A stretch of 64,000 nucleotides of DNA from Arachidicoccus ginsenosidivorans (GTDB taxonomy: Bacteria; Bacteroidota; Bacteroidia; Chitinophagales; Chitinophagaceae). Below are positions 9,073 to 17,134 of the stretch, in pieces. The first letter of the stretch is position 1. Every line of letters starts with the position of its first letter. The DNA lies in contig NZ_CP042434.1 in assembly GCF_007971385.1 (NCBI RefSeq), positions 3,534,001 to 3,598,000 of the forward strand, in the 5' to 3' direction. The translations under genes and the position numbers were made by a program. The notes beneath the pieces were generated by a model. It was not told the DNA's origin. It did no database searches and was given only the letters and a program-made list of their open reading frames with translations.

Positions 9073-9525
9073 GACAATTTAATCTTTGCAGATAACCTTA
9101 TTGATGGTTTAGATGCATTTAAAATAAAAAAAATAAATGAATAGCTTTTGAAGTGCTTTCACATGACGGGACAAAGGTAGTATATATTTCAAACATTTCA
9201 TTTTGCATCGGGGGCAGTATTGGGCTGACACAATAAAAAAATGCTGCCTCTCAATATGATTCCTGGTAGGTAATCACTCTTCCAGATGGCAATATTGCTT
9301 TTGCGCCTGGATTGTGGCTATTTATCAAGAAAGCAACATATTCTGTATACCAGATTTAGCAAGTCGTTTAAGGTTAAAAAATTGCTCTTATATCTAAAGA
9401 TTGCCAATTGTTTCCTTAAAAAACCGTAATTTGACTGGTAAATAGGAGGTTAGGCGTAAATTGAATTTACTTTGCCTGAATAAAGAATGGCAAAATGCGG
9501 ACTTATCTCCTTAAAAATTAAATTT
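9073..9525. other. Intergenic stretch upstream of hipA-like gene and cdd
   Basis: About 450 bp between divergent hipA-like and cdd genes. I looked for a HipB-like helix-turn-helix ORF on either strand and found none. A TACTTTG sequence at 9468-9474 may be part of the cdd promoter, but no convincing upstream box was found. Nothing else is recognised. Confidence 0.4.
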
Positions 9526-10011
9526 ATGGAAAAACAATATCAATTCTCCTATGACCAATTTGATTCAATTGCTGATTTAATACCCGAGGAAAGTGCCTTA
9601 ATGGAGCGCGCCAGAGCACGGGCACATCACGCTTATGTCCCTTATTCCAATTTTGGGGTATCCGCCGTAGGTTTACTGGAAAATGGGACGATCGTGGAAA
9701 GTACCAATCAGGAAAATGCGAGCTATCCAGTCGGTATCTGTGCGGAGCGGGTATTGCTTTCTACCATTTCCTCCGTTCATCCAGGTGTAGCGGTGAAAAA
9801 AATAGCCATCAGTTATTATAACCCCAACGGTACGGATATGGTACCTATTGCACCTTGTGGGATGTGCCGCCAGGCACTGCAAGAACAACAACTTCGCTTT
9901 GGTAAACCTATTTTGCTGTTAATGTCAGGCCAGCAAGGGGCCGTAATACGGGTAAAAGACAGTGGGTTGCTTTTGCCGTTCCAGTTTTCTTCTGAGGATC
10001 TGCAAAGGTGA
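9526..10011 (+). CDS. cdd: Cytidine deaminase
   Basis: Zinc-dependent deaminase converting cytidine or deoxycytidine to uridine or deoxyuridine in pyrimidine salvage (cytosol). The zinc site is complete: CAERVLLS (ligand Cys plus catalytic Glu) and PCGMCRQ (two ligand Cys). YVPYSNFGVSAVGLLENG is the conserved N-terminal substrate-binding segment. From ATG 9526 the protein is 161 aa, close to family length. The longer frame from ATG 9487 adds 13 unconserved residues, so the shorter start is preferred. It stands alone between divergent and convergent neighbours. Confidence 0.95.
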   Translation: MEKQYQFSYDQFDSIADLIPEESALMERARARAHHAYVPYSNFGVSAVGLLENGTIVESTNQENASYPVGICAERVLLSTISSVHPGVAVKKIAISYYNPNGTDMVPIAPCGMCRQALQEQQLRFGKPILLLMSGQQGAVIRVKDSGLLLPFQFSSEDLQR

Positions 10012-10134
10012 TATTAACCGAACCTTCTTATACGTATTGCTGGTCAAAAGGACAAAATAGAGTTTGTATAGGATAGGGAAGTAAATAACGGTCATTGGAA
10101 CCCCTGTGATGCACTTTATTGCTTATATAAGTTA

Positions 10135-11106
10135 CTAGCAAAGCCAACTGTTCACAAGATACCCATTAAAGTGCTGCCGGCATTGTTCTGGCAATTTTTC
10201 TGATAGTGCGTGCTCTTCATTAAAAAATGCAAATACCGCGCTTCCGGACCCCGTCATACTAGCATAGGAAGCGCCCATCTGATAAAGGTCTTCTTTAATC
10301 TTTTTAATTTGTGGAAATTGGCTAAATACAGAGACTTCAAAATCATTGATAAGCCTACCTCGCCAAAATTGCGGCCCTTCCAGTAAACACTCCGTTAAAT
10401 TTTGGGGGGTTGCTCCAGCCTTCGGTTTAATACGACTAAAAGTGGCAGCGGTGGGTACATGGATCATGGGACAAACCAGTACCAGGGTGTAACCTTTGAG
10501 CACACTGGTTAATTCAGCGGGTGCAGGTGTGAGTATTTCACCACGGCCGGTGGCAATCTGCGGTTCGTTTTTAATAAAAACCGGACAGTCACTGCCTAGT
10601 TTTGCGGCGTAGCGCATTAAGGTCGTCTCTGAGAGATGAAGACCTGCCAACTCATTTAAAGCATTTAGCATGGCAGCGCCATCTGCGCTGCCTCCGCCAA
10701 GACCCGCCCCTAAAGGAACGCTTTTGTGCAGATGCATGGCAACGCTTGGGAGTTCAGGAAAGTCTGCTTTAAGCAACGCGTAGGCCCGAATACAGAGATT
10801 ATCTTTAAGATCGCCTTTGACAGGTAGGCCAGAAGTACTATAGGTAATTAGTGGATTGCCCTTATGGCCATCTTGGCCATAGGTCTGCACAGGCAATTTA
10901 TACATTTCCGGTGCTGTTTTATCTTGCCACCGCAAAGCGTCTTTATCCGGGCTAGCAGTCTGTTGGCTGTCAGCCGTCCGGATGATCTCCAGACTGTCAG
11001 AGAAACGAATGGGATAGAAAAGCGTTACAAGGTCGTGATAACCATCCTTTCTTTTCCCGGTTATAGATAGTCCCAGGTTTAATTTTGCACCAGGAGATAT
11101 AATCAT
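10135..11106 (-). CDS. ispE: 4-diphosphocytidyl-2-C-methyl-D-erythritol kinase
   Basis: GHMP-family kinase that phosphorylates CDP-ME in the non-mevalonate (MEP) isoprenoid pathway. It opens with the characteristic SPGAKLNLGLSITGKRKDGYHDL and carries the GHMP ATP-binding loop PLGAGLGGGSADGAA (~residue 145). A C-terminal MTGSGSAVFAFF loop completes the active site. The length of 323 aa is longer than the typical ~280-290; the extra residues form a loop between residues ~40 and 90. It lies 31 bp after the bifunctional-nuclease gene on the same strand, so the two are likely co-transcribed. Confidence 0.95.
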   Translation of the reverse strand: MIISPGAKLNLGLSITGKRKDGYHDLVTLFYPIRFSDSLEIIRTADSQQTASPDKDALRWQDKTAPEMYKLPVQTYGQDGHKGNPLITYSTSGLPVKGDLKDNLCIRAYALLKADFPELPSVAMHLHKSVPLGAGLGGGSADGAAMLNALNELAGLHLSETTLMRYAAKLGSDCPVFIKNEPQIATGRGEILTPAPAELTSVLKGYTLVLVCPMIHVPTAATFSRIKPKAGATPQNLTECLLEGPQFWRGRLINDFEVSVFSQFPQIKKIKEDLYQMGASYASMTGSGSAVFAFFNEEHALSEKLPEQCRQHFNGYLVNSWLC

Positions 11107-11137
11107 GCCATTACAGACTTAAGTTAAGGAATGACGA

Positions 11138-11737
11138 TTATTTACTTTTGCGTCGATTAATCTCATCGCGGATGGCAGCAGCTTTAATATAGTCCTCTGA
11201 CTCCAGTACCTGATCCAGCATTTTCTGCAATTCGATGATGCTTAAGTGAGACAGATCATTTTCTGTACTGGTGGGCTCCGCAGCACTCCCTGAATGAAAA
11301 GGCTCTGAACTACTACTGATAGTAGAAGTATTCATTTCCATGGAGGCATTGTCCAAAATATGTTCAAAAGTATAAATCGGGCAACCGTAACGCACTGCCA
11401 GGGCAATGGCATCACTGGTGCGACTATCAATCTCAGCTGTCTGGTGATCATTCATACAAACTAAGGTGGCGTAGAAGACGCCTTCCTGTAAATCATTGAT
11501 GATCACCTCTAAAAGCTCTATATTGAATGCCGATGTGATGTTTTTAATCAGATCATGGGTCAGTGGGCGCGTGGGCTTCATTCTTTCCAGTGCTACAGCA
11601 ATTGCCTGTGCCTCAAACCCGCCGATCACGATGGGTAGCTTGCGCAAGCCATTTACCTCACCGAGTACCACTGCATAGGACTGAGTACCTGACATACTAT
11701 GTGATAATGCAATTATTTCTAATTCAATCTTCTTCAT
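11138..11737 (-). CDS. Bifunctional nuclease-family protein (DUF151) with UvrB/UvrC-like motif
   Basis: A ~199-aa protein. The N-terminal BFN/DUF151 domain contains LPIVIGGFEAQAIAVALE and TSDAIALAVRYGCPIY. The C-terminus has a UVR-type helical hairpin, ELQKMLDQVLESEDYIKAA followed by IRDEINRR. BFN-domain proteins have been linked to nuclease activity and stress responses in other organisms; the bacterial role is not settled. I chose the ATG at 11737 over the longer frame from 11770 because conservation begins at MKKIELEI. A good promoter (11768-11802) would also start transcription around 11762, giving a ~25-nt leader. First gene of a two-gene unit with ispE. Confidence 0.88.
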   Translation of the reverse strand: MKKIELEIIALSHSMSGTQSYAVVLGEVNGLRKLPIVIGGFEAQAIAVALERMKPTRPLTHDLIKNITSAFNIELLEVIINDLQEGVFYATLVCMNDHQTAEIDSRTSDAIALAVRYGCPIYTFEHILDNASMEMNTSTISSSSEPFHSGSAAEPTSTENDLSHLSIIELQKMLDQVLESEDYIKAAAIRDEINRRKSK

Positions 11738-11767
11738 GCTACTAACCCCGTTTTTCGAGTTGAAGGA

Positions 11768-11802
11768 CAAAATTAAAAAAAACAGGCCGGAATCCTTTCA
11801 AA
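11768..11802 (-). promoter_or_regulatory. Predicted promoter of the DUF151-ispE unit
   Basis: On the minus strand TAATTTTG (complement of 11768-11775) fits TAnnTTTG exactly, with TTTG (complement of 11799-11802) 23 bases upstream. It supports the ATG at 11737 as the start of the downstream gene. Confidence 0.5.
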
Positions 11803-11989
11803 ATAGCACACAAAATACTGCAGCGGTTTTATACTGCTGTTATTATTACATCAATTTAGGGCATTGTGGGCTCTCCGATGTTAAGATATTACATGAATTG
11901 GCCAATAAATGACACTATATTACTGAATTATTATAATTACTTTGGATATTAAAATCGGACTTAAATCCTAACTTACTTAAAATTGTAAT

Positions 11990-13231
11990 ATGTCAAAAAA
12001 TAAGTATCTGTTTGCGTTTGCATTGGTTACTTCCCTGTTTTTCATCTGGGGCTTCACTTATGGCCTGCTGGATGTGCTTAATAAGCATTTCCAGGAAACA
12101 TTAAATGTTACCAAGACCAGAAGCACCTTATTGCAGGCGGCTTATTTTGGCGCTTATTTTTTAATCGGGCTGATTGGCGTCTTTGTAAATAAGTTTGATT
12201 ATAAAAAGGGGATTATTTTTGGCCTGTTACTTTTTGCCATTGGGGCCTTTTTGTTTTATCCGGCAGCTGAGTCCTTTAATTTTAATTACTTTTTATTGGC
12301 CCTCTTTATTCTGGCGGCCGGTTGTGGTTGCCTGGAAACCACGGCCAATCCCTATGTAACGGTTTTGGGCGACCCGGCAAAGTCGGCCAACCGGCTAAAC
12401 CTTAGCCAGTGTTTTAATGGATTGGGCTCTTTTTTCGGTCCTTTACTGGCCAGTCAGCTTTTTTTCTCCCATGGCAATAGCGATAATTTGGACTCTGTTA
12501 AAAGTGTCTACCTGATTATAGGCGTCGTTGTGCTGGGTATCGCGTTTTTGTTTATCAGGACAAAACTGCCTGAAATCAAAGAGGCGGAGCAGGAGCATTT
12601 GACCGCAGATCAGGATAAAAAGCCTTTAGGCGCCCATCCGCACTTTATATTCGGTGTGATCGCGCAATTTTTTTATATCGCTGCTCAGGTAGGGGTAGCG
12701 GCCTTATTTATTAATTATTGTACAGAAAGTGGCCTGACCATAGATAATGCCCTGGCTTCTAAATTGCTGGCTGTAGCCCTGTTCTTATTTGCAGCAGGAC
12801 GTTTTATTGGTACTGGTCTGATGCGCTTCATTCAACCGCAGGTTTTGTTGGCCGTGTACGCAATTGTTAATTTTGTGCTGTGCGCAGTTGTATTATTGCA
12901 TCTACAATGGGTCTCAGTGGTCGCGCTTATGATTATATTCTTATTTGAGTCTATTATGTTTCCGACCATATTTGCACTTGGTATTAAAGGGCTGGGGTCT
13001 CATACAAAAAAAGCAGCGTCCTTTATGATTATGTCCATTGTTGGAGGCGCTATCGTTCCTGCCGCCATGGGCGTACTGGCTGATAAATTTTCAACGGCCG
13101 TTTCTTACGCCATACCCATGGGTTGTTTTCTGATTGTAGCCTGGTATGGCTGGAGAGGCTATCAGATTGGACTGCCTAAGGCTATGCTGGGGCAAGGATC
13201 TGGTGTTAAAGTGGATTTTAATAAGCATTAA
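11990..13231 (+). CDS. fucP: L-fucose:proton symporter-like MFS permease
   Basis: A 413-aa polytopic inner-membrane protein of the fucose/hexose symporter branch of the major facilitator superfamily. FFIWGFTYGLLDVLNKHFQ in the first helix and the motif ETTANPYVTVLGDP in helix 4-5 are hallmarks of FucP-like carriers. Around 12 hydrophobic helices can be counted. It is the first gene of a run of seven co-oriented genes (11990-18790) with short spacers that together match non-phosphorylating L-fucose catabolism. Transport of L-fucose is thus the best inference; related members carry galactose or glucose. Confidence 0.9.
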   Translation: MSKNKYLFAFALVTSLFFIWGFTYGLLDVLNKHFQETLNVTKTRSTLLQAAYFGAYFLIGLIGVFVNKFDYKKGIIFGLLLFAIGAFLFYPAAESFNFNYFLLALFILAAGCGCLETTANPYVTVLGDPAKSANRLNLSQCFNGLGSFFGPLLASQLFFSHGNSDNLDSVKSVYLIIGVVVLGIAFLFIRTKLPEIKEAEQEHLTADQDKKPLGAHPHFIFGVIAQFFYIAAQVGVAALFINYCTESGLTIDNALASKLLAVALFLFAAGRFIGTGLMRFIQPQVLLAVYAIVNFVLCAVVLLHLQWVSVVALMIIFLFESIMFPTIFALGIKGLGSHTKKAASFMIMSIVGGAIVPAAMGVLADKFSTAVSYAIPMGCFLIVAWYGWRGYQIGLPKAMLGQGSGVKVDFNKH

Positions 13232-13377
13232 TTTTGTGCTTATTAAACAATAGGAAGATATGAACGGTAAATGGAACAAATAAAAGAGGAAGGTGAGCTG
13301 AAGAAGAGAAAGGATGGTTAATAGGATTAGGAACATAAAATGTATAACAACACAGTAATATAGTAATATAATAATAT

Positions 13378-13713
13378 ATGAAAACATATGCCCTGGCGCT
13401 GGATCTGAAAAATGATCCGGTGCTGATTAAAGAATACGAAGCTTATCATAAAAATATCTGGCCGGAGATTGTAGCCAGCATTAAAGATAGTGGGATCCAG
13501 CATATGAAAATCTATAGAACCGGCAACCGGCTTTTTATGCAAATGACGGTCGGTGAAGACTTTAGTTTTGAAAAAAAAGCGGCTGCAGATGATAGCAACC
13601 CTAAGGTGATTGAGTGGGAGGAATTGATGTGGAAATATCAACAGGCCTTACCAGGGGCAGCGCCAGGTGAAAAATGGATTCTGATGGAAGAGATTTTTTC
13701 TCTGGAGGCCTGA
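13378..13713 (+). CDS. L-fucose/L-rhamnose mutarotase (RhaM-like, DUF718)
   Basis: A 111-aa alpha/beta-barrel protein of the RhaM family, which interconverts alpha and beta anomers of 6-deoxyhexoses. Recognised by the start MKTYALALDLKND, the catalytic-type His of YEAYHKNIWPEI, and the C-terminal WKYQQALPGAAPGEKWILM. Placement between a FucP-type permease and a fucose-type oxidative pathway argues that L-fucose (or L-rhamnose) is the substrate. A mutarotase is useful here because the next enzymatic step, a sugar dehydrogenase, acts on one anomer. Confidence 0.9.
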   Translation: MKTYALALDLKNDPVLIKEYEAYHKNIWPEIVASIKDSGIQHMKIYRTGNRLFMQMTVGEDFSFEKKAAADDSNPKVIEWEELMWKYQQALPGAAPGEKWILMEEIFSLEA

Positions 13714-13764
13714 TAGTTTAATAATATAAAAAAGTGTACGTGTTAATTTTAAAAGCATCATATA

Positions 13765-14532
13765 ATGAAATTTAGTTTAACGGGTAAAAATGCACTGATA
13801 ACCGGTGCTGGAAGTGGAATCGGGCAAGCCACCGCCCTCAGCTTTGCTGAGGCGGGTGCACATGTGTGGATCGTCGATTTAAATGAAACAGGGGCAAGAC
13901 AAACCGAGCAGCAAATCAAAGATAAAGGAGGCCAGGCAACGGTCTTACTGGTAAATGTTACTGACCAAGAGGCTGTTAAAGCAGCTTATGCAAAGCCCGA
14001 GACCATTGATATTCTGGTTAATAGTGCCGGGGTGTCTCATATTGGTAAATTAGATAGTACGCCTGAGGCAGACTTTGACCGGATCTATCAGGTAAATGTA
14101 AAAGGTGTTTATAACTCTATGCAGGCAGCTATTAGCCGGATGGAAGCGGCAAAAAAAGGAGTGATCCTGAATCTGGCCTCCATCGCTTCCAGCGTAGGCA
14201 TTCCAGATAGGTTTGCCTATTCCATGAGTAAGGGTGCTGTGCTTGCCATGACATTATCTGTGGCCAAGGATTATGTAAAAGCAGGCATCCGTTGTAATTG
14301 TATTTCTCCAGCCAGGGTGCACACCCCTTTTGTGGACGGTTTTTTGGCGAAAAATTATCCGGGTAAGGAACAGGAAATGTTTGAAAAACTCTCCGCCACA
14401 CAGCCCATTGGCCGGATGGCTAGTCCTAGGGAAATTGCGGATCTGATTTTATATCTATGCAGTGATGAGGCCGGCTTTATTACCGGCTGTGATTATCCTA
14501 TTGATGGGGGCTTTATCAGGATCAATAATTAA
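13765..14532 (+). CDS. SDR oxidoreductase, probable 2-keto-3-deoxy-L-fuconate dehydrogenase
   Basis: Classical short-chain dehydrogenase of 255 aa. NAD-binding TGAGSGIG near residue 12, NSAG, catalytic Ser in LASIASS, and a canonical YSMSK tetrad are all present; the C-terminus DYPIDGGF is typical. In the Xanthomonas-type L-fucose pathway one SDR oxidises L-fucose and a second oxidises 2-keto-3-deoxy-L-fuconate. This gene is adjacent to the FAH-family hydrolase that would act on the product, so I assign it to the later step. The two SDR roles in the operon could be swapped. Confidence 0.75.
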   Translation: MKFSLTGKNALITGAGSGIGQATALSFAEAGAHVWIVDLNETGARQTEQQIKDKGGQATVLLVNVTDQEAVKAAYAKPETIDILVNSAGVSHIGKLDSTPEADFDRIYQVNVKGVYNSMQAAISRMEAAKKGVILNLASIASSVGIPDRFAYSMSKGAVLAMTLSVAKDYVKAGIRCNCISPARVHTPFVDGFLAKNYPGKEQEMFEKLSATQPIGRMASPREIADLILYLCSDEAGFITGCDYPIDGGFIRINN

Positions 14533-14576
14533 AAATAATATATACATATACCAGCAAAAAGAAAAATAAACATATC

Positions 14577-15437
14577 ATGAAGTTAATAAGATTTGGTGCA
14601 GTGGGGCAGGAAAAGCCAGGTGTCTTAATTGGAGAAAAACGTTTTGATACCTCAGATGTTGTGAAAGATTATGATGAAGCATTCTTTGCATCCGGCGGGC
14701 TGGAAAAACTGGCAGATTACGTAATGAAAAATGAAGGTAATCTACCTGAAGTAGCCGAGGATCAAAGATGGGGCAGTGCGGTGGCCAGGCCCTCAAAAAT
14801 CATCTGTATCGGCCTAAATTACGCCAAGCACGCTGCTGAGACGGGCGCTCAGATCCCCAAAGAACCTATTGTGTTTTTCAAAGCGACCACAGCTCTTTGT
14901 GGGCCATATGATCAGGTGGTAATCCCTAAAAATTCAGTAAAAACAGACTGGGAAGTGGAACTGGCCGTGGTGATTGGTAAGAAAGCCAGTTATGTGGAGC
15001 AAGGCGAGGCATTGGATTATGTAGCTGGTTACGCACTTTTAAATGATTATAGTGAAAGAGAATTTCAGATTGAAAGAGGTGGTCAGTGGGTAAAAGGAAA
15101 GGGCTGCGACAGCTTTGCACCACTCGGACCCTATCTGGCGACCAAAGATGAAATCTCAGATCCCAATAACCTGCATTTATGGTTAGACGTAAATGGAAAG
15201 CGACTGCAGGATTCTTCTACCTCAGATTTTATTTTCAATGTACAGTATCTGGTGAGCTATCTGAGTCAGTTTATGACCTTGCTGCCAGGAGATGTTATCT
15301 CTACCGGTACGCCTGCAGGAGTAGGCCTGGGTATGAAACCTGAACCCTGGTATCTGAAACCAGGAGATGTGGTAGAATTGGGTATAGAAGGGTTAGGTCG
15401 TTCAAAGCAAACTGCAGTGGCATATGCAAAGAATTGA
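14577..15437 (+). CDS. FAH-family hydrolase, probable 2,4-diketo-3-deoxy-L-fuconate hydrolase
   Basis: A 286-aa fumarylacetoacetate hydrolase-fold enzyme. It has PSKIICIGLNYAKHAAE, the metal-binding acidic residues in DWEVELAVVIG, LLNDYSERE, and the C-terminal VISTGTPAGVGLG. Family members cleave C-C bonds in beta-diketo acids; the close context predicts cleavage of 2,4-diketo-3-deoxy-L-fuconate to pyruvate and L-lactate. Its last codons overlap the start of the next gene by 14 bp, implying translational coupling. Confidence 0.83.
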   Translation: MKLIRFGAVGQEKPGVLIGEKRFDTSDVVKDYDEAFFASGGLEKLADYVMKNEGNLPEVAEDQRWGSAVARPSKIICIGLNYAKHAAETGAQIPKEPIVFFKATTALCGPYDQVVIPKNSVKTDWEVELAVVIGKKASYVEQGEALDYVAGYALLNDYSEREFQIERGGQWVKGKGCDSFAPLGPYLATKDEISDPNNLHLWLDVNGKRLQDSSTSDFIFNVQYLVSYLSQFMTLLPGDVISTGTPAGVGLGMKPEPWYLKPGDVVELGIEGLGRSKQTAVAYAKN

Positions 15438-16269
15438 TGCCCATCAACACTTCTGGCAGTATGATCCGATTAGAGATAGCTGGATTACAGGAGATATGGT
15501 AAAGATCCAGCGGGATTTTCTGCCGGCGGATCTAGCCCCTATATTAAAGCAAAATAATATAGCGGGTTGTATCGCCGTACAGGCAGATCAATCCCTGGCA
15601 GAAACCGATTTTCTATTACAGCTGGCTGGTCAATATGATTTTATCAAAGGAGTTGTCGGATGGGTGGATCTAAAGGGCCCTGAGCTGGCAAGAACCCTGG
15701 ATGGGTTTAAAGATCATACGGTTTTAAAAGGCTTTCGGCACATTTTGCAGGGCGAGGCGGATGTTCATTCTTTTTTGGCGGATGGCCTTTTTGAAAAAGG
15801 TGTACAATATATCCATTCCAAAGGCTTTACCTATGATCTGTTGGTTTATCATAGTCAGCTGGCAAATATCCTAGGTTTGGTAGAAAAGTTATCAGCCGGT
15901 GACAATAGCGCTAAATTAGTCCTGGATCATATAGGCAAGCCGGATCTTAAAACAGGGGAGATAAAAACCTGGCAGATGCAGATCCGTCAACTGGCCAAGT
16001 TTCCAAATGTTTATTGCAAAGTCTCAGGCCTGGTAACAGAGGCTAACTGGCACCATTGGAAAATAGAAGATCTTAAGCCAGCGCTGGATACAGTGCTGGA
16101 CGCATTTGGCGCTGATCGACTGATGTTTGGCAGTGACTGGCCGGTCTGCCTGGTGGCAACTTCCTATGATAAATGGCTGGAAGTATTGACAGATTATTTT
16201 GAACCGCTCAGTGACCAGGATAAAAAGGCCATATTTGGGGGAAACTGTGCGAGGTTTTACGGAATTTAA
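15424..16269 (+). CDS. Amidohydrolase-family lactonase, probable L-fuconolactonase
   Basis: A 281-aa TIM-barrel amidohydrolase of the COG3618 type. The metal-binding HxH occurs at the very start (RIDAHQHFWQYD), FRHILQGE and VLDHIGKPDL carry later ligands, and GSDWPVC holds the conserved Asp. Characterised COG3618 enzymes include L-fucono-lactonase and L-rhamnono-lactonase. Here it would hydrolyse the lactone made by sugar oxidation to L-fuconate. The 14-bp overlap with the preceding gene shows tight operon structure. Confidence 0.85.
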   Translation: MQRIDAHQHFWQYDPIRDSWITGDMVKIQRDFLPADLAPILKQNNIAGCIAVQADQSLAETDFLLQLAGQYDFIKGVVGWVDLKGPELARTLDGFKDHTVLKGFRHILQGEADVHSFLADGLFEKGVQYIHSKGFTYDLLVYHSQLANILGLVEKLSAGDNSAKLVLDHIGKPDLKTGEIKTWQMQIRQLAKFPNVYCKVSGLVTEANWHHWKIEDLKPALDTVLDAFGADRLMFGSDWPVCLVATSYDKWLEVLTDYFEPLSDQDKKAIFGGNCARFYGI

Positions 16270-16297
16270 ATTTACACAACTAGAAGCGTAAGATATT

Positions 16298-17086
16298 ATG
16301 GACTTAGGTTTGCAAGATAAGGTAATAATCGTGACAGGAGGTGCCAAAGGCATCGGTGCCGCAATAGCAGATGTATTGGCAGCTGAGGGTGCCCAGGTGG
16401 TTATCGTTGGCAGAAAAGCGGCAGACAATCAGAAAAAACTCTCTGAGATACTGGCTGCCGGTGGCAAAGGAACCGCTATTGAGGCGGAGCTTAATGTGCC
16501 AGAAAATAGCAAAAAAGTAATTGATGCAGTACTAGAGGCTTATGGCCGCATTGACGGCATTGTCAATAATGCGGGTCATAATGATGGAGTAGGTCTTGAA
16601 AATGGCAGCTATGAAGGCTTTATTGCCTCCATGCATAAGAATGTTGTTCACTACTACTTATTAGTCCATCACGGCCTGCCGGCACTGATTGCCTCCAAGG
16701 GCAGCATTGTCAATATTTCTTCCAAGACGGCAGAAGTTGGCCAAGGCAATACCTCCGGGTATGCAGCAGCCAATGGAGCCAGAAATGCATTGACCAGAGA
16801 ATGGGCAGTGGAACTGCTTAAATACCAGATTCGTGTAAACGCTATTGTGGTGGCTGAGTGTTGGACGCCGCAGTATTCGGAGTGGATTAAAACGCTGCCG
16901 GATCCCGAGGCTAAACTAGCGGATATTACATCCAGGATTCCGTTGGGCAACCGGATGACAACGACCCAAGAAATTGCCAATACCACGGCATTCTTACTGT
17001 CTGAAAAATCATCCCATACAACCGGTCAACTCTTACATATAGACGGTGGCTATGTCCATTTAGACAGAGCCCTGGCCAATGCCTAA
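16298..17086 (+). CDS. SDR oxidoreductase, probable L-fucose dehydrogenase, with Asn in place of the catalytic Lys
   Basis: A 262-aa short-chain dehydrogenase with TGGAKGIG at residues ~11-18 and NNAGHNDG. The catalytic Ser lies in NISSKTAE. The usual YxxxK tetrad reads YAAAN, so the catalytic Lys is Asn as written. The rest of the fold, including REWAVELLKYQIRVNAI and the C-terminal HIDGGYVHLDRAL, is intact, so this is not simple decay. By operon logic this enzyme should oxidise L-fucose to L-fuconolactone, the first committed step. Assignment of the two SDRs to first and later steps is inference. Confidence 0.72.
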   Translation: MDLGLQDKVIIVTGGAKGIGAAIADVLAAEGAQVVIVGRKAADNQKKLSEILAAGGKGTAIEAELNVPENSKKVIDAVLEAYGRIDGIVNNAGHNDGVGLENGSYEGFIASMHKNVVHYYLLVHHGLPALIASKGSIVNISSKTAEVGQGNTSGYAAANGARNALTREWAVELLKYQIRVNAIVVAECWTPQYSEWIKTLPDPEAKLADITSRIPLGNRMTTTQEIANTTAFLLSEKSSHTTGQLLHIDGGYVHLDRALANA

Positions 17087-17134
17087 GGATGGCTTTTGGG
17101 TTGAGTAACCATTATTATAAATAAAACATACAAG

